Shown: in pieces, positions 34,816 to 43,979 of the stretch | How the letters are laid out: each line of letters starts with the position of its first letter | How positions within the stretch are numbered: position 1 is the stretch's first letter | Assembly (NCBI RefSeq): GCF_012516315.1 | Contig: NZ_CP051185.1 | Location: 1,911,403-1,975,402, forward strand | DNA from: Limnospira fusiformis SAG 85.79 | GTDB lineage: Bacteria > Cyanobacteriota > Cyanobacteriia > Cyanobacteriales > Microcoleaceae | Length of the DNA stretch: 64,000 nt | Direction of reading: 5' to 3' | The notes under the pieces: generated by a model | The model's database searches: none | What the model was told of the DNA's origin: nothing | Seen by the model: the letters and a program-made list of their open reading frames with translations, nothing else | Position numbers and translations under genes: made by a program

Positions 34816-36420
34816 ATGGCATCATATAAAATCGGTCTGGACTTCGGCACCACCAACTCCACTATATCCTACCTGGAAAACGGCGAACCGGTCGCCTTTA
34901 AATATGGCGGACAACAATCAATTCCCTCCTTCATCGCCTACGAAGACGACGGCTATATCGACATCGGAAAAGCGGCTAGACAAGCAGCAGCCAACGACCC
35001 GCAACTAGAAAGTTACGGTAACTTTAAAATGGACTTGCCGCTAACGGAAAACTTTGCCAATAATTACTCATCCCAACATACCCCCATCACCGTTACCACC
35101 GACTACCTGCGACAACTCCTCCTCTTCCCAGAAAATACCTACAGCTTCCGCCGCCAACAGGGGGAAATCGAGGGTTTGGTGGTGTCGGTGCCGGAAATTT
35201 GGCAGCGAGATATCTACAACCGGGGACGGGAAAACCTGCAAACTTTAATTGCCCAGAATTTGGGACTAGAAAAACAACTGATTCAACTGGTGAGTGAACC
35301 GGTGGCAGCCGCCGCCTATTACGCCTGGGAAACCCAACGCCGACACCAACGGGAAAATCAGGAACCTTTCCAAGGTAATCTCCTCGTTTGCGATATGGGT
35401 GGGGGAACTTTTGATGTCAGTTTGTGCCGCCTTTATGGAGACAAAAAGGTTGAGGTTTTGTACTTCGACGGAGAAGGCGATCGCGGTTTAGACTCAGCCG
35501 GGGTAGCCTTCGATCGCCGTTGTGTTATCCAAGCCTACCAACAAAAAAACCGCACAGAACCCGACCTCCACAGCCAGGAATTTATGCACCTCCTACAGAC
35601 CTTTGAAACGGTCAAAATCGAGGGGCATGACCGATACACCAGAAAACTCAAAAACTACTGCAAAAGCCCTTCAGACTTCGCAGAAGCCACGCTCTATAGC
35701 TTTTCTAGTGGCTATACCATCACCAACGGGCAAGTTTACCAAGCCTTCCAGCCGATCGCCGAGGGAATTTGCCGAGTATTAGAACGGGTAAATCAGTGGA
35801 TGGCTAAACATCAGCAAGAATGCGATCGCATTTTTTTAGTGGGGGGATTTTGTCAGTTTTACCTAGTGCAAAAAACCATCCTAGATGCCCTAAAAATAAC
35901 GGAGACAGACCCCCGAGTTGATAATGATTTTAACCTGATTCAGAGTGCCTTTGCCATTTCCTACGGTGCTTGTTTAATCGCCAATGGTTTAGTCCAACCC
36001 AGCGAAACCTACATCCACACTATCGGTATTGTGGTGGATATAATCACGGCTTCTATGGAAGTAGAAAAAACATTTATTCCCATCATTGAAGGAGGCACAA
36101 ATTTAGACGACCTCGCCTCGGTATGCTTGGCGAATATCCCCCCTCTGGAAGCATTCCACGACACCCCAGAGGTGATATTAGGGGTGATTCCCCAATCCAA
36201 GGGACCAATTTTTAAAAAGGTTTTACCGGATACGGTCAAACTCCCAATCAGCGCCACCTCAGAAAAATGGCGGGTGGGAATGCGGGTGAACCGTTCCCAA
36301 GTAGCTTATTTGGCGATCGTCTCGGTGGGGGGAAAGCGAAAAGTTGAATATGAACTGGGAAATATCATCGCGCAAATGTTCCCAGGTTTTGTCATGCGTG
36401 AGGACGAATTTATCAACTGA
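34816..36420 (+). CDS. Hsp70/DnaK-like actin-fold ATPase
   Basis: A 534-residue protein with the Hsp70 nucleotide-binding motifs: phosphate-1 IGLDFGTTNSTISY (5-18), LVSEPVAAAAYYAW (~160-173, connect-1), phosphate-2 LLVCDMGGGTFDVSLC (~193-208) and the adenosine motif IFLVGGFCQFYLV (~340). The last ~130 residues are not a canonical DnaK substrate-binding domain, so this is a divergent Hsp70 relative, not the housekeeping chaperone. The ATG at 34816 begins the conserved MASYKIGLDFGTTNS. No neighbour shares its strand closely. Similar divergent Hsp70s occur with AAA ATPases and coiled-coil proteins in bacteria, so a former link with the group at 14570-20520, now split by the GUN4 block, is possible (inference). 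Confidence 0.85.
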   Translation: MASYKIGLDFGTTNSTISYLENGEPVAFKYGGQQSIPSFIAYEDDGYIDIGKAARQAAANDPQLESYGNFKMDLPLTENFANNYSSQHTPITVTTDYLRQLLLFPENTYSFRRQQGEIEGLVVSVPEIWQRDIYNRGRENLQTLIAQNLGLEKQLIQLVSEPVAAAAYYAWETQRRHQRENQEPFQGNLLVCDMGGGTFDVSLCRLYGDKKVEVLYFDGEGDRGLDSAGVAFDRRCVIQAYQQKNRTEPDLHSQEFMHLLQTFETVKIEGHDRYTRKLKNYCKSPSDFAEATLYSFSSGYTITNGQVYQAFQPIAEGICRVLERVNQWMAKHQQECDRIFLVGGFCQFYLVQKTILDALKITETDPRVDNDFNLIQSAFAISYGACLIANGLVQPSETYIHTIGIVVDIITASMEVEKTFIPIIEGGTNLDDLASVCLANIPPLEAFHDTPEVILGVIPQSKGPIFKKVLPDTVKLPISATSEKWRVGMRVNRSQVAYLAIVSVGGKRKVEYELGNIIAQMFPGFVMREDEFIN

Positions 36421-36529
36421 TTACCGAGGAAATATGGCGGTTTTTTTAGGCTACCCAAAAACTCTGCCACCAGGGGAGGAAATACCCCCCTAGGGTTTAA
36501 GTGCTATTCAACCGGGGATTAATGGGATT

Positions 36530-37090
36530 TTATTCAACTTCACTGACCCGCAACTGATAACGACCACGTCCAGTAGCATCATAGGAGTTGACAATCACCC
36601 GATAGGTTCCCGTTTCCGGTAAGGTAATAATGATGCGTGAATTGGTGTTAGTTTCATCAATATCATCATTTTCTTCCAGCAGTTCATCTTGGGGATTAAA
36701 CAATGCTAAATAGGTGTCAAACTCAGAACTTTCCAGGAGAATCTTAACCCTTTTCCCAGCCTCCCCAAAGAAAGTATGTTGATGGAATAAACTACCATCA
36801 GTGGGCAAAACTGGATCGCCATCTCTCAGTTCCCCCTCTTCCAACAAAATAATTTCTCCCACGACAGGTTCTGTATCTTGCTGGGGTAAAGACTCCGACT
36901 CGGGGAGGGGGGTATCAACGGCATCAGGTTCCATACCTTGAGCCAAAGAAGACTCTGAGGGAGCGAAAGAAGACTCTGAGGGAGCGAAAGAAGACTCTGA
37001 GGCGATCGCAGAAGAAAAAGGCAGTAGAATCGAAATGGGCAGAAGTGCGAATAGACTGGTGGCTGTAGCCGCGAAAACTTTAATAAGCAT
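36530..37090 (-). CDS. Secreted protein with PPC (bacterial pre-peptidase C-terminal) domain
   Basis: A 186-residue exported protein. The start at 37090 gives a signal peptide (MLIKVFAATATSLFALLPIS, cleavage probably after SSAIAS); GAGG lies 6 bases before it, while the upstream ATG at 37123 would add a non-typical leader. ESSFAPS repeats of 24 bp follow. The C-terminal ~90 residues are a PPC domain: SLFHQHTFFGEAGKRVKI, SEFDTYLALFNPQ, NDDIDETNTNSRIIITLPET and GTYRVIVNSYDATGRGRYQL. Such domains are found on secreted proteases and may bind surfaces or be removed. The gene is 67 bp downstream of the HtrA-like protease that carries two copies of the same domain. Confidence 0.85.
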   Translation of the reverse strand: MLIKVFAATATSLFALLPISILLPFSSAIASESSFAPSESSFAPSESSLAQGMEPDAVDTPLPESESLPQQDTEPVVGEIILLEEGELRDGDPVLPTDGSLFHQHTFFGEAGKRVKILLESSEFDTYLALFNPQDELLEENDDIDETNTNSRIIITLPETGTYRVIVNSYDATGRGRYQLRVSEVE

Positions 37091-37157
37091 AAAAGACCTC
37101 AAACAACAAATTAGATTGACCAACCACCAACAGAAACAGTTTCCTCAGCATCAAACC

Positions 37158-38633
37158 TTATATAGAAACTTCACGAACTGTCAGCAGGTACTGACCACGA
37201 CCGGTACTATCAAAAGCGTTAACCACGACTCGATAAGGACCAGTAGCAGGGAGAGTCACGGTCAGGCGGGAATTGGTATCGGCATTACTGATATCATCAT
37301 TTTCACCAACCAGGCGACCATTGGGACCAAACAGCGCCAAATAAGTATCAAAATCAGAACTGGTTAGATCAATTCTCACCGATTGACCGGCCTCTCCATC
37401 AAAACTATACTCACGGTAAAGACTACCATCAGAAGGAAGTACAGAAGCGCTGTTAGGGTCTAACATTCCCGATTGACGCAAAATGACATCATCAGAAGAA
37501 GAGGGTAACTCGGAACGGCGATCGCCTGCAACCCGCAACCTTAATCGATAGTTTCCGGTTTCTCCAGCCTGGTAGGAGTTAGCCAGCAGGGTATAAGTGC
37601 CAGTGGCAGGTAATGTCACCTCAATGCGGGCATTGGTATTATCGCCCCCATCATCATCCTGAGCCAATTCATTGCCATCAATATCGAGTAGAATCAAATA
37701 GGAGTCGAAATCATCACTCATCATGTCGATGATTACCCGCTGACCTCGCTGCCCATCAAAAGTATAAAGATTGTAAAAACTGTTATCAACGGGTAGAACA
37801 TTAGCACCTTCTGCTAGAACTCCCCTAACCTCCTGACCGTCTAATGATAAGTGTTTGGCATCCTGATTGTTAAACATAATCGGACGCTGTTGCTGGGCGG
37901 TGCGGGGGGCGCGTCCTTCTTTGGCGGCTTGCAAAAATGGGGGTACATTGTCTACGGAAATGGCAAAACCAATGCCAATATTGCCACCTCCACGACCTCT
38001 AGTAAAAATGGCGGTATTCACGCCAATTAATTCCCCTTGACTATTCAGCAGGGGTCCGCCAGAGTTACCTGGGTTGATAGCAGCATCAGTCTGAATTAAA
38101 TTCCGTTCCTGGTCAATGCGGCTGACAATGCCGACGGTAAAGGTATTTTGGAATTGACCGAAGGGATTACCAATGGCAAAGGCCCTTTGTCCTACTCTGA
38201 CGGAACCGGGTCTAGCAATGGGAATGGTCGGCAAATTTCTAGCATTGCGAATCCTCAGCAAAGCCAAATCTAGCCCATTCTCGCCATAAGCAACTACATC
38301 GGCAACCATTTTACGACCATCGGCAAGTGTTACCTCTACCTGACCGCCTTGGGAGACAACATGGGCGTTGGTAAGCACCATACCATCTGCGCTGATAATT
38401 GCACCGCTACCATTAGCTTTATCTGTGTTGATGGAAACTACAGCAGGACTGGCTGTTTCATAAACCCGGATATTCGTTTGTTCCTCGATATCGGAAGCGA
38501 TGAGAATAGGAGAGGACTCTGGTTCGGTGATGGGGGAAATGGCACTAGCTGGGGCTATATTCAGACCTAGGCTGGTGCTAAGAGTTAAAAATCCAGATGT
38601 TATAATATTTAAGAATATATGCTGGTTCATCAT
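37158..38633 (-). CDS. HtrA/Deg-type serine protease with two PPC domains and no PDZ
   Basis: A 491-residue exported protease of the trypsin-like S1C type. A signal peptide ends near APASA. The catalytic triad is visible in VLTNAHVV (His), GLDLALLRI (Asp) and NPGNSGGPLL (Ser). The usual PDZ domains are missing. In their place are two PPC domains (FYNLYTFDGQRGQRV...NTNARIEVTLPATGTYTLL and LYREYSFDGEAGQSV...NSRLTVTLPATGPYRVVV), the second most like that of the downstream gene. Probably a periplasmic or cell-surface quality-control protease. Start taken at the first ATG of an ATGATG pair; the frame extends further up without a credible leader. Confidence 0.88.
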   Translation of the reverse strand: MMNQHIFLNIITSGFLTLSTSLGLNIAPASAISPITEPESSPILIASDIEEQTNIRVYETASPAVVSINTDKANGSGAIISADGMVLTNAHVVSQGGQVEVTLADGRKMVADVVAYGENGLDLALLRIRNARNLPTIPIARPGSVRVGQRAFAIGNPFGQFQNTFTVGIVSRIDQERNLIQTDAAINPGNSGGPLLNSQGELIGVNTAIFTRGRGGGNIGIGFAISVDNVPPFLQAAKEGRAPRTAQQQRPIMFNNQDAKHLSLDGQEVRGVLAEGANVLPVDNSFYNLYTFDGQRGQRVIIDMMSDDFDSYLILLDIDGNELAQDDDGGDNTNARIEVTLPATGTYTLLANSYQAGETGNYRLRLRVAGDRRSELPSSSDDVILRQSGMLDPNSASVLPSDGSLYREYSFDGEAGQSVRIDLTSSDFDTYLALFGPNGRLVGENDDISNADTNSRLTVTLPATGPYRVVVNAFDSTGRGQYLLTVREVSI

Positions 38634-38776
38634 GACTGTTTCCCTGATCAGGTATTTGGCTGTCAACTAGGGTGGGGGTTATGCTATTGATTGGATTTTT
38701 CTGGGGGAACAAAATTTAGAGCGATCGCTACTTGGGGGAAAATTACCACTACCTTCTAGTTTGACATACTCTACCC

Positions 38777-38798
38777 AAAACCCGGAAACTCTACCGGG
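38777..38798 (-). terminator. Rho-independent terminator of the lipoprotein genes
   Basis: On the minus strand a CCCGG/CCGGG stem with an 8-base loop is followed by TTTTG, immediately after the stop codon at 38802. Confidence 0.6.
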
Positions 38799-38801
38799 AG
38801 T

Positions 38802-39332
38802 TTAGGGTATATTTAGGGCTTGACCGTATCGGTTATACACGACAATATCCCACTGCCCATTGAGACTAGACTCGAAAGCAATTACACTGGCATCAGCGTT
38901 AATGGTGGGATGGCGTACTTGAGCGTTGAGGCTGTCGGTCAGGTTTCTGAGTTGGCGGGTGTTTCGGTTATATAAATAAATATCTGATTGTCCGCCACGG
39001 GTAGAATTGAAAACAATATAATTCCCGTCGCTGGAAATGGCGGGTTCTGAGGCGATCGCATCTATGGAATTTAAGCCGGGTAGATCGATAAATTCGGCTT
39101 GTTGGCGATCATAAAGATAGATGTCTTGACGACCTTGGCGATCGGATGCGAAAACTAGATAATCAGAAGATATCTGGGGGTTCATCTCAGAACTGGGAGA
39201 GTTTACACTGTTTCCGCTCTTGTCGGGGGGTAAATTTAACAGTCGGGGATAGCCACCACAACCGCTAACCATTCCCACACAAATTACTAATAATCCGATT
39301 ATAAATAGACGTTGGTAATATGGGTTGATCAT
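38802..39332 (-). CDS. TolB-like beta-propeller lipoprotein
   Basis: A 176-residue protein with a lipoprotein signal (LLVICVGMVSGCGG, Cys ~25) and three TolB/PD40-type repeats (DYLVFASDRQGRQDIYLYDR, NYIVFNSTRGGQSDIYLYNR, VIAFESSLNGQWDIVVYNR). It is too short for a full propeller, so it may pair with its neighbour, whose ORF overlaps its start by 4 bp (ATGA) and which has the same repeat type. Exact role unknown; TolB itself works in the envelope Tol-Pal system, and these proteins should not be equated with it. Confidence 0.8.
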   Translation of the reverse strand: MINPYYQRLFIIGLLVICVGMVSGCGGYPRLLNLPPDKSGNSVNSPSSEMNPQISSDYLVFASDRQGRQDIYLYDRQQAEFIDLPGLNSIDAIASEPAISSDGNYIVFNSTRGGQSDIYLYNRNTRQLRNLTDSLNAQVRHPTINADASVIAFESSLNGQWDIVVYNRYGQALNIP

Positions 39333-39958
39333 GATTCAGACAAAGAGGTTTCTGTGTCGAGTTCAATATTCGGACCGCGATCGATAATTTCAATATCCCA
39401 CTGACCTCGCCTAGATCCCTCAAAGCTGATATAACGACCATTAGGGCTGATGTGAGGATGTCTGACAGCACCTCGATATCCACGGGTGAGCATTTCTAAT
39501 CGGTAGGTAAGGCGATCGTATAAGTATATATCAGCACGGCCTGAGTCATTGGCGCTATAAACTATATAACGCCCGGTATAACTTAGACTGGGGCTTTCCA
39601 TTACTGTTAGCGATCGCCTCAATTCTAGCAAGGTTTTATAGCTACGTCGCCGCAGGTCATACAGGAACAATTGATTTTGACCTTCTCGGTTAGACACAAA
39701 TGCCAAAAAACGACCGTTTCCACTTAATGCGGGTTGCTCATCGGTGGCTATGCTATTGATAGCACCATCAACCATAGAAGAATTGATGGCTACTGAACTA
39801 CAGCCCACCATGAGCGCCTGAAACAGCAATAAAACCGCCAGGACGAATTTCGCCCTACCAGTCCCCTGACTCCGCCGCCAGGGAAATATTTTTCCCCACA
39901 GTCGGCTTTTAGAGTATTGGAAAATCCTAGTATTCCCCAGAGCGGTTGTAATCATCAT
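39329..39958 (-). CDS. TolB-like beta-propeller lipoprotein, paralogue
   Basis: A 209-residue relative of the downstream gene with repeats RFLAFVSNREGQNQLFLYDL, YIVYSANDSGRADIYLYDR and YISFEGSRRGQWDIEIIDR. The lipobox is LMVGCSS at ~48-54. The region before it is long for a signal peptide, so the real start may lie downstream of the ATGATG at 39958, though no better ATG exists. It overlaps ycf66 by 32 bp upstream and the second lipoprotein by 4 bp downstream, so the three are one transcription unit. Confidence 0.78.
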   Translation of the reverse strand: MMITTALGNTRIFQYSKSRLWGKIFPWRRSQGTGRAKFVLAVLLLFQALMVGCSSVAINSSMVDGAINSIATDEQPALSGNGRFLAFVSNREGQNQLFLYDLRRRSYKTLLELRRSLTVMESPSLSYTGRYIVYSANDSGRADIYLYDRLTYRLEMLTRGYRGAVRHPHISPNGRYISFEGSRRGQWDIEIIDRGPNIELDTETSLSES

Positions 39959-40751
39959 CTGAGTAGTCTACTGGACGATACTCTACATAGTCGGTGGTCG
40001 CCACATCCCTCCGGTCTGGTCGATTGGCGGCTCTGGAAGACCGAGAAGACCGACTTCTGGGGGGTGATGGTTCATCTGTATCTGAGTAGGAGTATCCCAC
40101 ACTCTCAGCGCCGCTGCGGTCTACTGATGCAGGTCTACTGCTGCGAGTCCGACTCGGGCGACTATCGGTTTCTAGGTCAGATTCCCAGCCGTCTGATCTG
40201 GGTCTGCTGCTACGGTCGGGCGCAGTTCTGGGGCGCGATTTGCTACGTTCTACGGAACTATTGACGGCGCTACTACTGCGACGACTACTTGGGCGACGAC
40301 GCTCCGATTCTGTATCATACATATCGGATTTGGAGGGGCGAGAATCTCGGCTTCCGCGAATTTGACGAGCCATGGGGGCGTACTCTTCGACGGGTTCGAT
40401 TTCATCTAGTTCTGCATCTACCCGATAAACATCACTTACATAGCGATCGTCATCGACAAAAGATGCTCGTTCCTTAGCCTTAGTTGTCGCGACTCCCCGT
40501 AGTTTAATACTTTCGACTGCAAAGAAAATAGCAGTCCCAGTTAACATAAACTGACCAAAAGCCAGAATCGGGTCAAGTCTCCATCCCTGAAACAGAAGAA
40601 TCCCGCCACAGAGTAAACCAACTGCAGCGAAGAAAATATCATGATCACGAGCTAACTTCGGCTTCCACGAACGGAGAAAATATAGCGCGGCACCAGCCAC
40701 GGCTAGGACAATCCCTAGTAGGCTGCTCCAGTTCAATCCTAAATTGACCAT
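39927..40751 (-). CDS. ycf66: Ycf66 family protein
   Basis: A 274-residue protein. The first ~90 residues hold three membrane segments (SSLLGIVLAVAGAALYFL, DIFFAAVGLLCGGILLF, FGQFMLTGTAIFFAVESI) and match Ycf66, a protein of cyanobacteria and some chloroplasts with no firmly known function. The remaining ~180 residues are Ser-, Arg- and Asp-rich and probably disordered. It starts with MVNLGLNWSSLLG at 40751, 18 bp after the end of the TnpB remnant, so any promoter is either in that remnant or upstream of it. Confidence 0.85.
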   Translation of the reverse strand: MVNLGLNWSSLLGIVLAVAGAALYFLRSWKPKLARDHDIFFAAVGLLCGGILLFQGWRLDPILAFGQFMLTGTAIFFAVESIKLRGVATTKAKERASFVDDDRYVSDVYRVDAELDEIEPVEEYAPMARQIRGSRDSRPSKSDMYDTESERRRPSSRRSSSAVNSSVERSKSRPRTAPDRSSRPRSDGWESDLETDSRPSRTRSSRPASVDRSGAESVGYSYSDTDEPSPPRSRSSRSSRAANRPDRRDVATTDYVEYRPVDYSDDDYNRSGEY

Positions 40752-40769
40752 TATCTAAATCTGATACAT

Positions 40770-41150
40770 TTACGCGACATTTTTCCGGTTGTTCCCGGAC
40801 AATGCGACGATAGCACTATTACCCGTTAAGGTAACAGAGGCGGTATCCCGCAAAGCTTTTCGAAAGATTCCAAAAGCACCGTTCCAGTCCCGTGGTAGAG
40901 TGAACCCGCACTCCGGACATCGGAACACTTTTGAGCCACCTAGCTGGGAATGGACACGACCACAGTGAGTACAGGTTTTGCTGGTGTATTCTTCGGTCAC
41001 ATCTACAACTGTTCAGTTATTTCCCCTTGATGTCTCAGGGTTAGTTTGAATCGATAATGCGCCCATGTCAGCATGGCGCGGGCAGTCTTAGACCTGATTA
41101 GACGCTTCACCTGACTGGCCATATTGGCAGTCTCGAAGGTGGGCCAAAAA
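40770..41150 (-). pseudogene. Decayed TnpB (IS200/IS605-type) C-terminal fragment
   Basis: The intact 3' frame (to 41000) has the TnpB zinc-finger region: EEYTSKTCTHCGRVHSQLGG and FRCPECGF, with the final RuvC Asp expected in PRDWNGAFGIFRKAL replaced by the RDWN sequence. Upstream, in another frame, are TFETANMASQVKRLIRSKTA and ARAMLTWAHYRFKLTLRHQ, which belong directly before it, so at least one frameshift (near 41005-41020) and loss of the whole N-terminal half have occurred. TnpB is an RNA-guided nuclease in live elements; this copy is not functional. Confidence 0.8.
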
Positions 41151-41160
41151 ATCCGGCTGT

Positions 41161-41270
41161 GTTATGGGATGGTCAGGGATGCGACCCAATCAACCAAGGG
41201 GTTGAAGTCCTCACCGGGTAATTATTTCGCCCATTTCAGCTCTATTTCATACCCGAAGGTCTCGCACCCA
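41161..41270 (+). repeat. Distant copy of the 6021-6597 repeat family
   Basis: Starts GTTATGGGATGGTCAG, has CAACCAAGGGGTTGAAGTCC and ends TACCCGAAGGTCTCGCACCC, closest to the diverged third copy at 6477. It lies next to the truncated 5' side of the TnpB remnant, reading on the opposite strand. Confidence 0.65.
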
Positions 41271-41391
41271 TACTTGGTATTGTAGCGCATCGCCCTAATT
41301 GGTTCAACTAATCTGCGATTAAATTAAGCTCCAGCTTCAGCCCTATCTTAACTAAAACGACGAAAATCGCGCTAGGTGAGATCCAATAATT

Positions 41392-41415
41392 AAAAAAACC
41401 CCTGTAATGGGGGTT
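41392..41415 (-). terminator. Rho-independent terminator of the cytochrome oxidase operon
   Basis: On the minus strand the stem AACCCC/GGGGTT with a 7-base loop is followed by a run of seven T, about 30 bp after the ctaE stop codon. Confidence 0.85.
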
Positions 41416-41443
41416 GACAAAATACATTAACTGTGCTATAGGC

Positions 41444-42070
41444 TCACAGCAAATAAAGCAGGATAAACAGAATAATCCAGATGACATCAACAAAGTGCCA
41501 ATATAGTTCTGCGGCTTCGGGGCCAAAGTGGGAATCTTTGGTGTAGTGTCCATCTTTGGCGGAACGTACCAACACGCCACTAATGAGGAGAACGCCGAAA
41601 GTTACGTGCAAACCGTGAAAGGCAGTTAACACATAAAAGCAACTGGCGTAAAGGTTAGTAGTTAACCCAAACTCTAAGTTACTGTATTCATAAACCTGAC
41701 CAGCCAAAAAGATAGCGCCCATGATAGCAGTGGCGGCGAACCAGACCCGTAAACCGGCTTGGTCATCGTTTTTAATGGCTTTGTTGCCGCGATTCATGAC
41801 AAAGCTACTAGAAATCAGGATGAGGGTATTAATTCCGGGTAAGAGTAGTTCCCGTTCAATGCCTTCTGGGGGCCACTGTGCGGACATGGCGCGATAAATT
41901 AAATAAGCAGAAAACATCCCTAGAAAGATCATGCTTTCTGCGACTAGGAAAACGACGACCCCTAGAATACGATGATCTGGGTGTTCCTCATGGTGCTGCC
42001 CTGAAGAAGCGATCGCCTCTGTAGCTAAGTTGGTAGTAGTTTGGGACTTGTCAACTGATGTAAATTGCAT
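41444..42070 (-). CDS. ctaE: Cytochrome c oxidase subunit III
   Basis: Subunit III of the aa3-type heme-copper oxidase in the respiratory chain. The 208-residue protein has five membrane segments, the family landmarks VVVFLVAESMIFLGMFSAYL, FHGLHVTFGV and ELYWHFVDVIWIILF. It is the last gene of ctaC-ctaD-ctaE, 84 bp after ctaD and before a strong terminator. Subunit III stabilises the complex and proton uptake; it binds no metal. Confidence 0.95.
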   Translation of the reverse strand: MQFTSVDKSQTTTNLATEAIASSGQHHEEHPDHRILGVVVFLVAESMIFLGMFSAYLIYRAMSAQWPPEGIERELLLPGINTLILISSSFVMNRGNKAIKNDDQAGLRVWFAATAIMGAIFLAGQVYEYSNLEFGLTTNLYASCFYVLTAFHGLHVTFGVLLISGVLVRSAKDGHYTKDSHFGPEAAELYWHFVDVIWIILFILLYLL

Positions 42071-42154
42071 GAAATTCTAATCCAAGTTGTGTAATACAAA
42101 CTGCTAATCACGGCCGAACTTGAGAGGAAGTCCGACCGCTTAAATTAGGAATTT

Positions 42155-43912
42155 CTAGGGATGATTGTCAGAATCAGAATCCTGGATATCTCCTAGTAAT
42201 GATGAAGACTGCGCCTCGGAAACGGGAACCCCGATTTCTTTATTGCGGGGGGGTACACCACTAGCCATTTCTTTGAGACGCGCACGAATTGACAAGGTTT
42301 TCTTCATACCATAGTCGTAGGGTCCAGTTCTCAATACTGGGGTGGTGTGGAAATTCTCAATGGGGGGAGGAGAAGAGGTCATCCATTCCAGGGTTAAAGC
42401 ATCCCAGGGGTTTCCGGGTGCTTTGGGACCTTTTAGCCAACTCCAAACGGCATTGATGATAAAGGGAAAAGTAGAAACCGCCAGAATGTAAGTACCAATG
42501 GTACAAACCACATTGAGTTCTGTAAATCGGGGGTCATACATGGCAACCCGACGGGGCATTCCTTGCAGTCCCAAAATGTGCATGGGCATAAAGGTCATGT
42601 TAGCGCCAATTAAGGTCAGCACAAAGTGAACAATACCCCAATTTTCATTCATCATGCGCCCGGTCATTTTGGGGAACCAGTGGTAAATTCCGGCAAAAAT
42701 ACCAAATACTGCGCCGCCAAATAAGACATAGTGAAAGTGGGCCACGATAAAGTAGGTGTCGTGGACGTGGATATCAAAGGGTACGGAAGCGACCATGACT
42801 CCTGTTACGCCACCAATGACAAAGGTAGCAATAAAACCCATGGCGAACAACATGGCGCTATTGAGGCGGAGTTTGCCTCCCCAAATGGTGGCCAGCCAAC
42901 CAAAGACTTTAATTCCGGTGGGAACGGCGATGATCATGGTGGTGATCATAAAGAACATCCGCAGCCAACCGGGAGTCCCGCTGGTGAACATATGGTGCGC
43001 CCAGACAATTAAGCCGAGGAAACTAATGGCGAGACTAGAATAGGCGATCGCCTGATAACCAAAAATCGGCTTACGCGCATGAACGGGGAGAATATCGGAG
43101 ATCAGCCCAAAAAAGGGCAGAATCATGATGTAAACCGCCGGGTGTGAGTAAAACCAAAATAAGTGCTGGTAAACCACAGGGTCGCCGCCTCCGGTGGGGT
43201 TAAAGAAATTGGTTCCCGCCAATAGGTCAAAGGAGAGCAAAATCAAGGCGGCGGCGAGGACGGGGGTGGAGAGTAAAATCAGGGCGGAAGCTGCTATCAT
43301 TGCCCAACACATAAGGGGCATATCATTTAGCCCCATGGTGGGTATACGCATTTTAAAGATGGTGACGGAGAAGTTGACGGCTCCTAAAATTGATGAGGTT
43401 CCCAATAGCAAAATACTGAGAATCCAAATTTCTTCGCCGACTTTACCTGTCACTAAACTGAGGGGAGGATAGGAGGTCCAACCCGCTTGGGGCGCTTCGA
43501 TGAGGAAACTGGCTAATAATAGCAGTCCGCCGGGGGGAATTAGCCAGAAGGCGACGGCGTTAAGTTTCGGAAAAGCCATATCCCTGGCTCCAATCATCAG
43601 CGGAATTAGATAATTGGCAAATCCTGCCCCCGCCGGGACGATCCACAGGAAGATCATGATCGTTCCGTGGACGGTGAATAGACTGTTATACATTTCTGGA
43701 TCGACCAGATCCGGGTCGGGGGTGGCTAGTTCGGTGCGGACTATACCAGCCATAAACCCGCCAATTAGATAAAAGATAAAGGAGGTGACCAGATATTGAA
43801 TCCCGATCACTTTATGGTCGGTGCTGAAGCCGAAAAAGTCCAGAGGGCGACGTTCTCCCTCTTGGTTACTCATGGCTGAGTCGCCTGTGATGTTTATTTG
43901 TGCTTGAGCCAT
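42155..43912 (-). CDS. ctaD: Cytochrome c oxidase subunit I
   Basis: The catalytic, twelve-helix subunit, 585 residues. Heme and copper ligands are present: HGTIMIFLW (heme a His), HPAVYIM (CuB His and the cross-linked Tyr), HMFTSGTP-type CuB histidines (VWAHHMFTSG), and VAHFHYVLFGG (heme a3 and heme a). The motif is YSHPAV and not HPEV, so the D-channel glutamate of A1-type oxidases is absent and the enzyme is A2-type. The gene follows ctaC by 67 bp. The enzyme oxidises cytochrome c (or plastocyanin in cyanobacteria) and reduces O2. Confidence 0.96.
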   Translation of the reverse strand: MAQAQINITGDSAMSNQEGERRPLDFFGFSTDHKVIGIQYLVTSFIFYLIGGFMAGIVRTELATPDPDLVDPEMYNSLFTVHGTIMIFLWIVPAGAGFANYLIPLMIGARDMAFPKLNAVAFWLIPPGGLLLLASFLIEAPQAGWTSYPPLSLVTGKVGEEIWILSILLLGTSSILGAVNFSVTIFKMRIPTMGLNDMPLMCWAMIAASALILLSTPVLAAALILLSFDLLAGTNFFNPTGGGDPVVYQHLFWFYSHPAVYIMILPFFGLISDILPVHARKPIFGYQAIAYSSLAISFLGLIVWAHHMFTSGTPGWLRMFFMITTMIIAVPTGIKVFGWLATIWGGKLRLNSAMLFAMGFIATFVIGGVTGVMVASVPFDIHVHDTYFIVAHFHYVLFGGAVFGIFAGIYHWFPKMTGRMMNENWGIVHFVLTLIGANMTFMPMHILGLQGMPRRVAMYDPRFTELNVVCTIGTYILAVSTFPFIINAVWSWLKGPKAPGNPWDALTLEWMTSSPPPIENFHTTPVLRTGPYDYGMKKTLSIRARLKEMASGVPPRNKEIGVPVSEAQSSSLLGDIQDSDSDNHP

Positions 43913-43979
43913 ATATCAAACAGTGAAAGGGTTAACCTGAGTTGGGGCTATGTGTTCAGGAAATGATGAGATTTGGGCG

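Noticed and set aside
35054-35782. Plus-strand second-frame ORFs in the Hsp70-like gene
   Set aside because: Shadow frames with Pro/Thr-rich translations in a gene whose main frame has all Hsp70 motifs.
40770-41000. Intact small zinc-ribbon gene
   Set aside because: It is the C-terminal piece of TnpB; the preceding TnpB residues are present in another frame, so it is a pseudogene.
41308-41580. 90-codon minus-strand ORF overlapping the end of ctaE and the terminator
   Set aside because: Out of frame with ctaE and runs through a clear transcription terminator.
42731-43472. Plus-strand ORFs inside ctaD
   Set aside because: Shadows of a well-supported conserved gene on the other strand.
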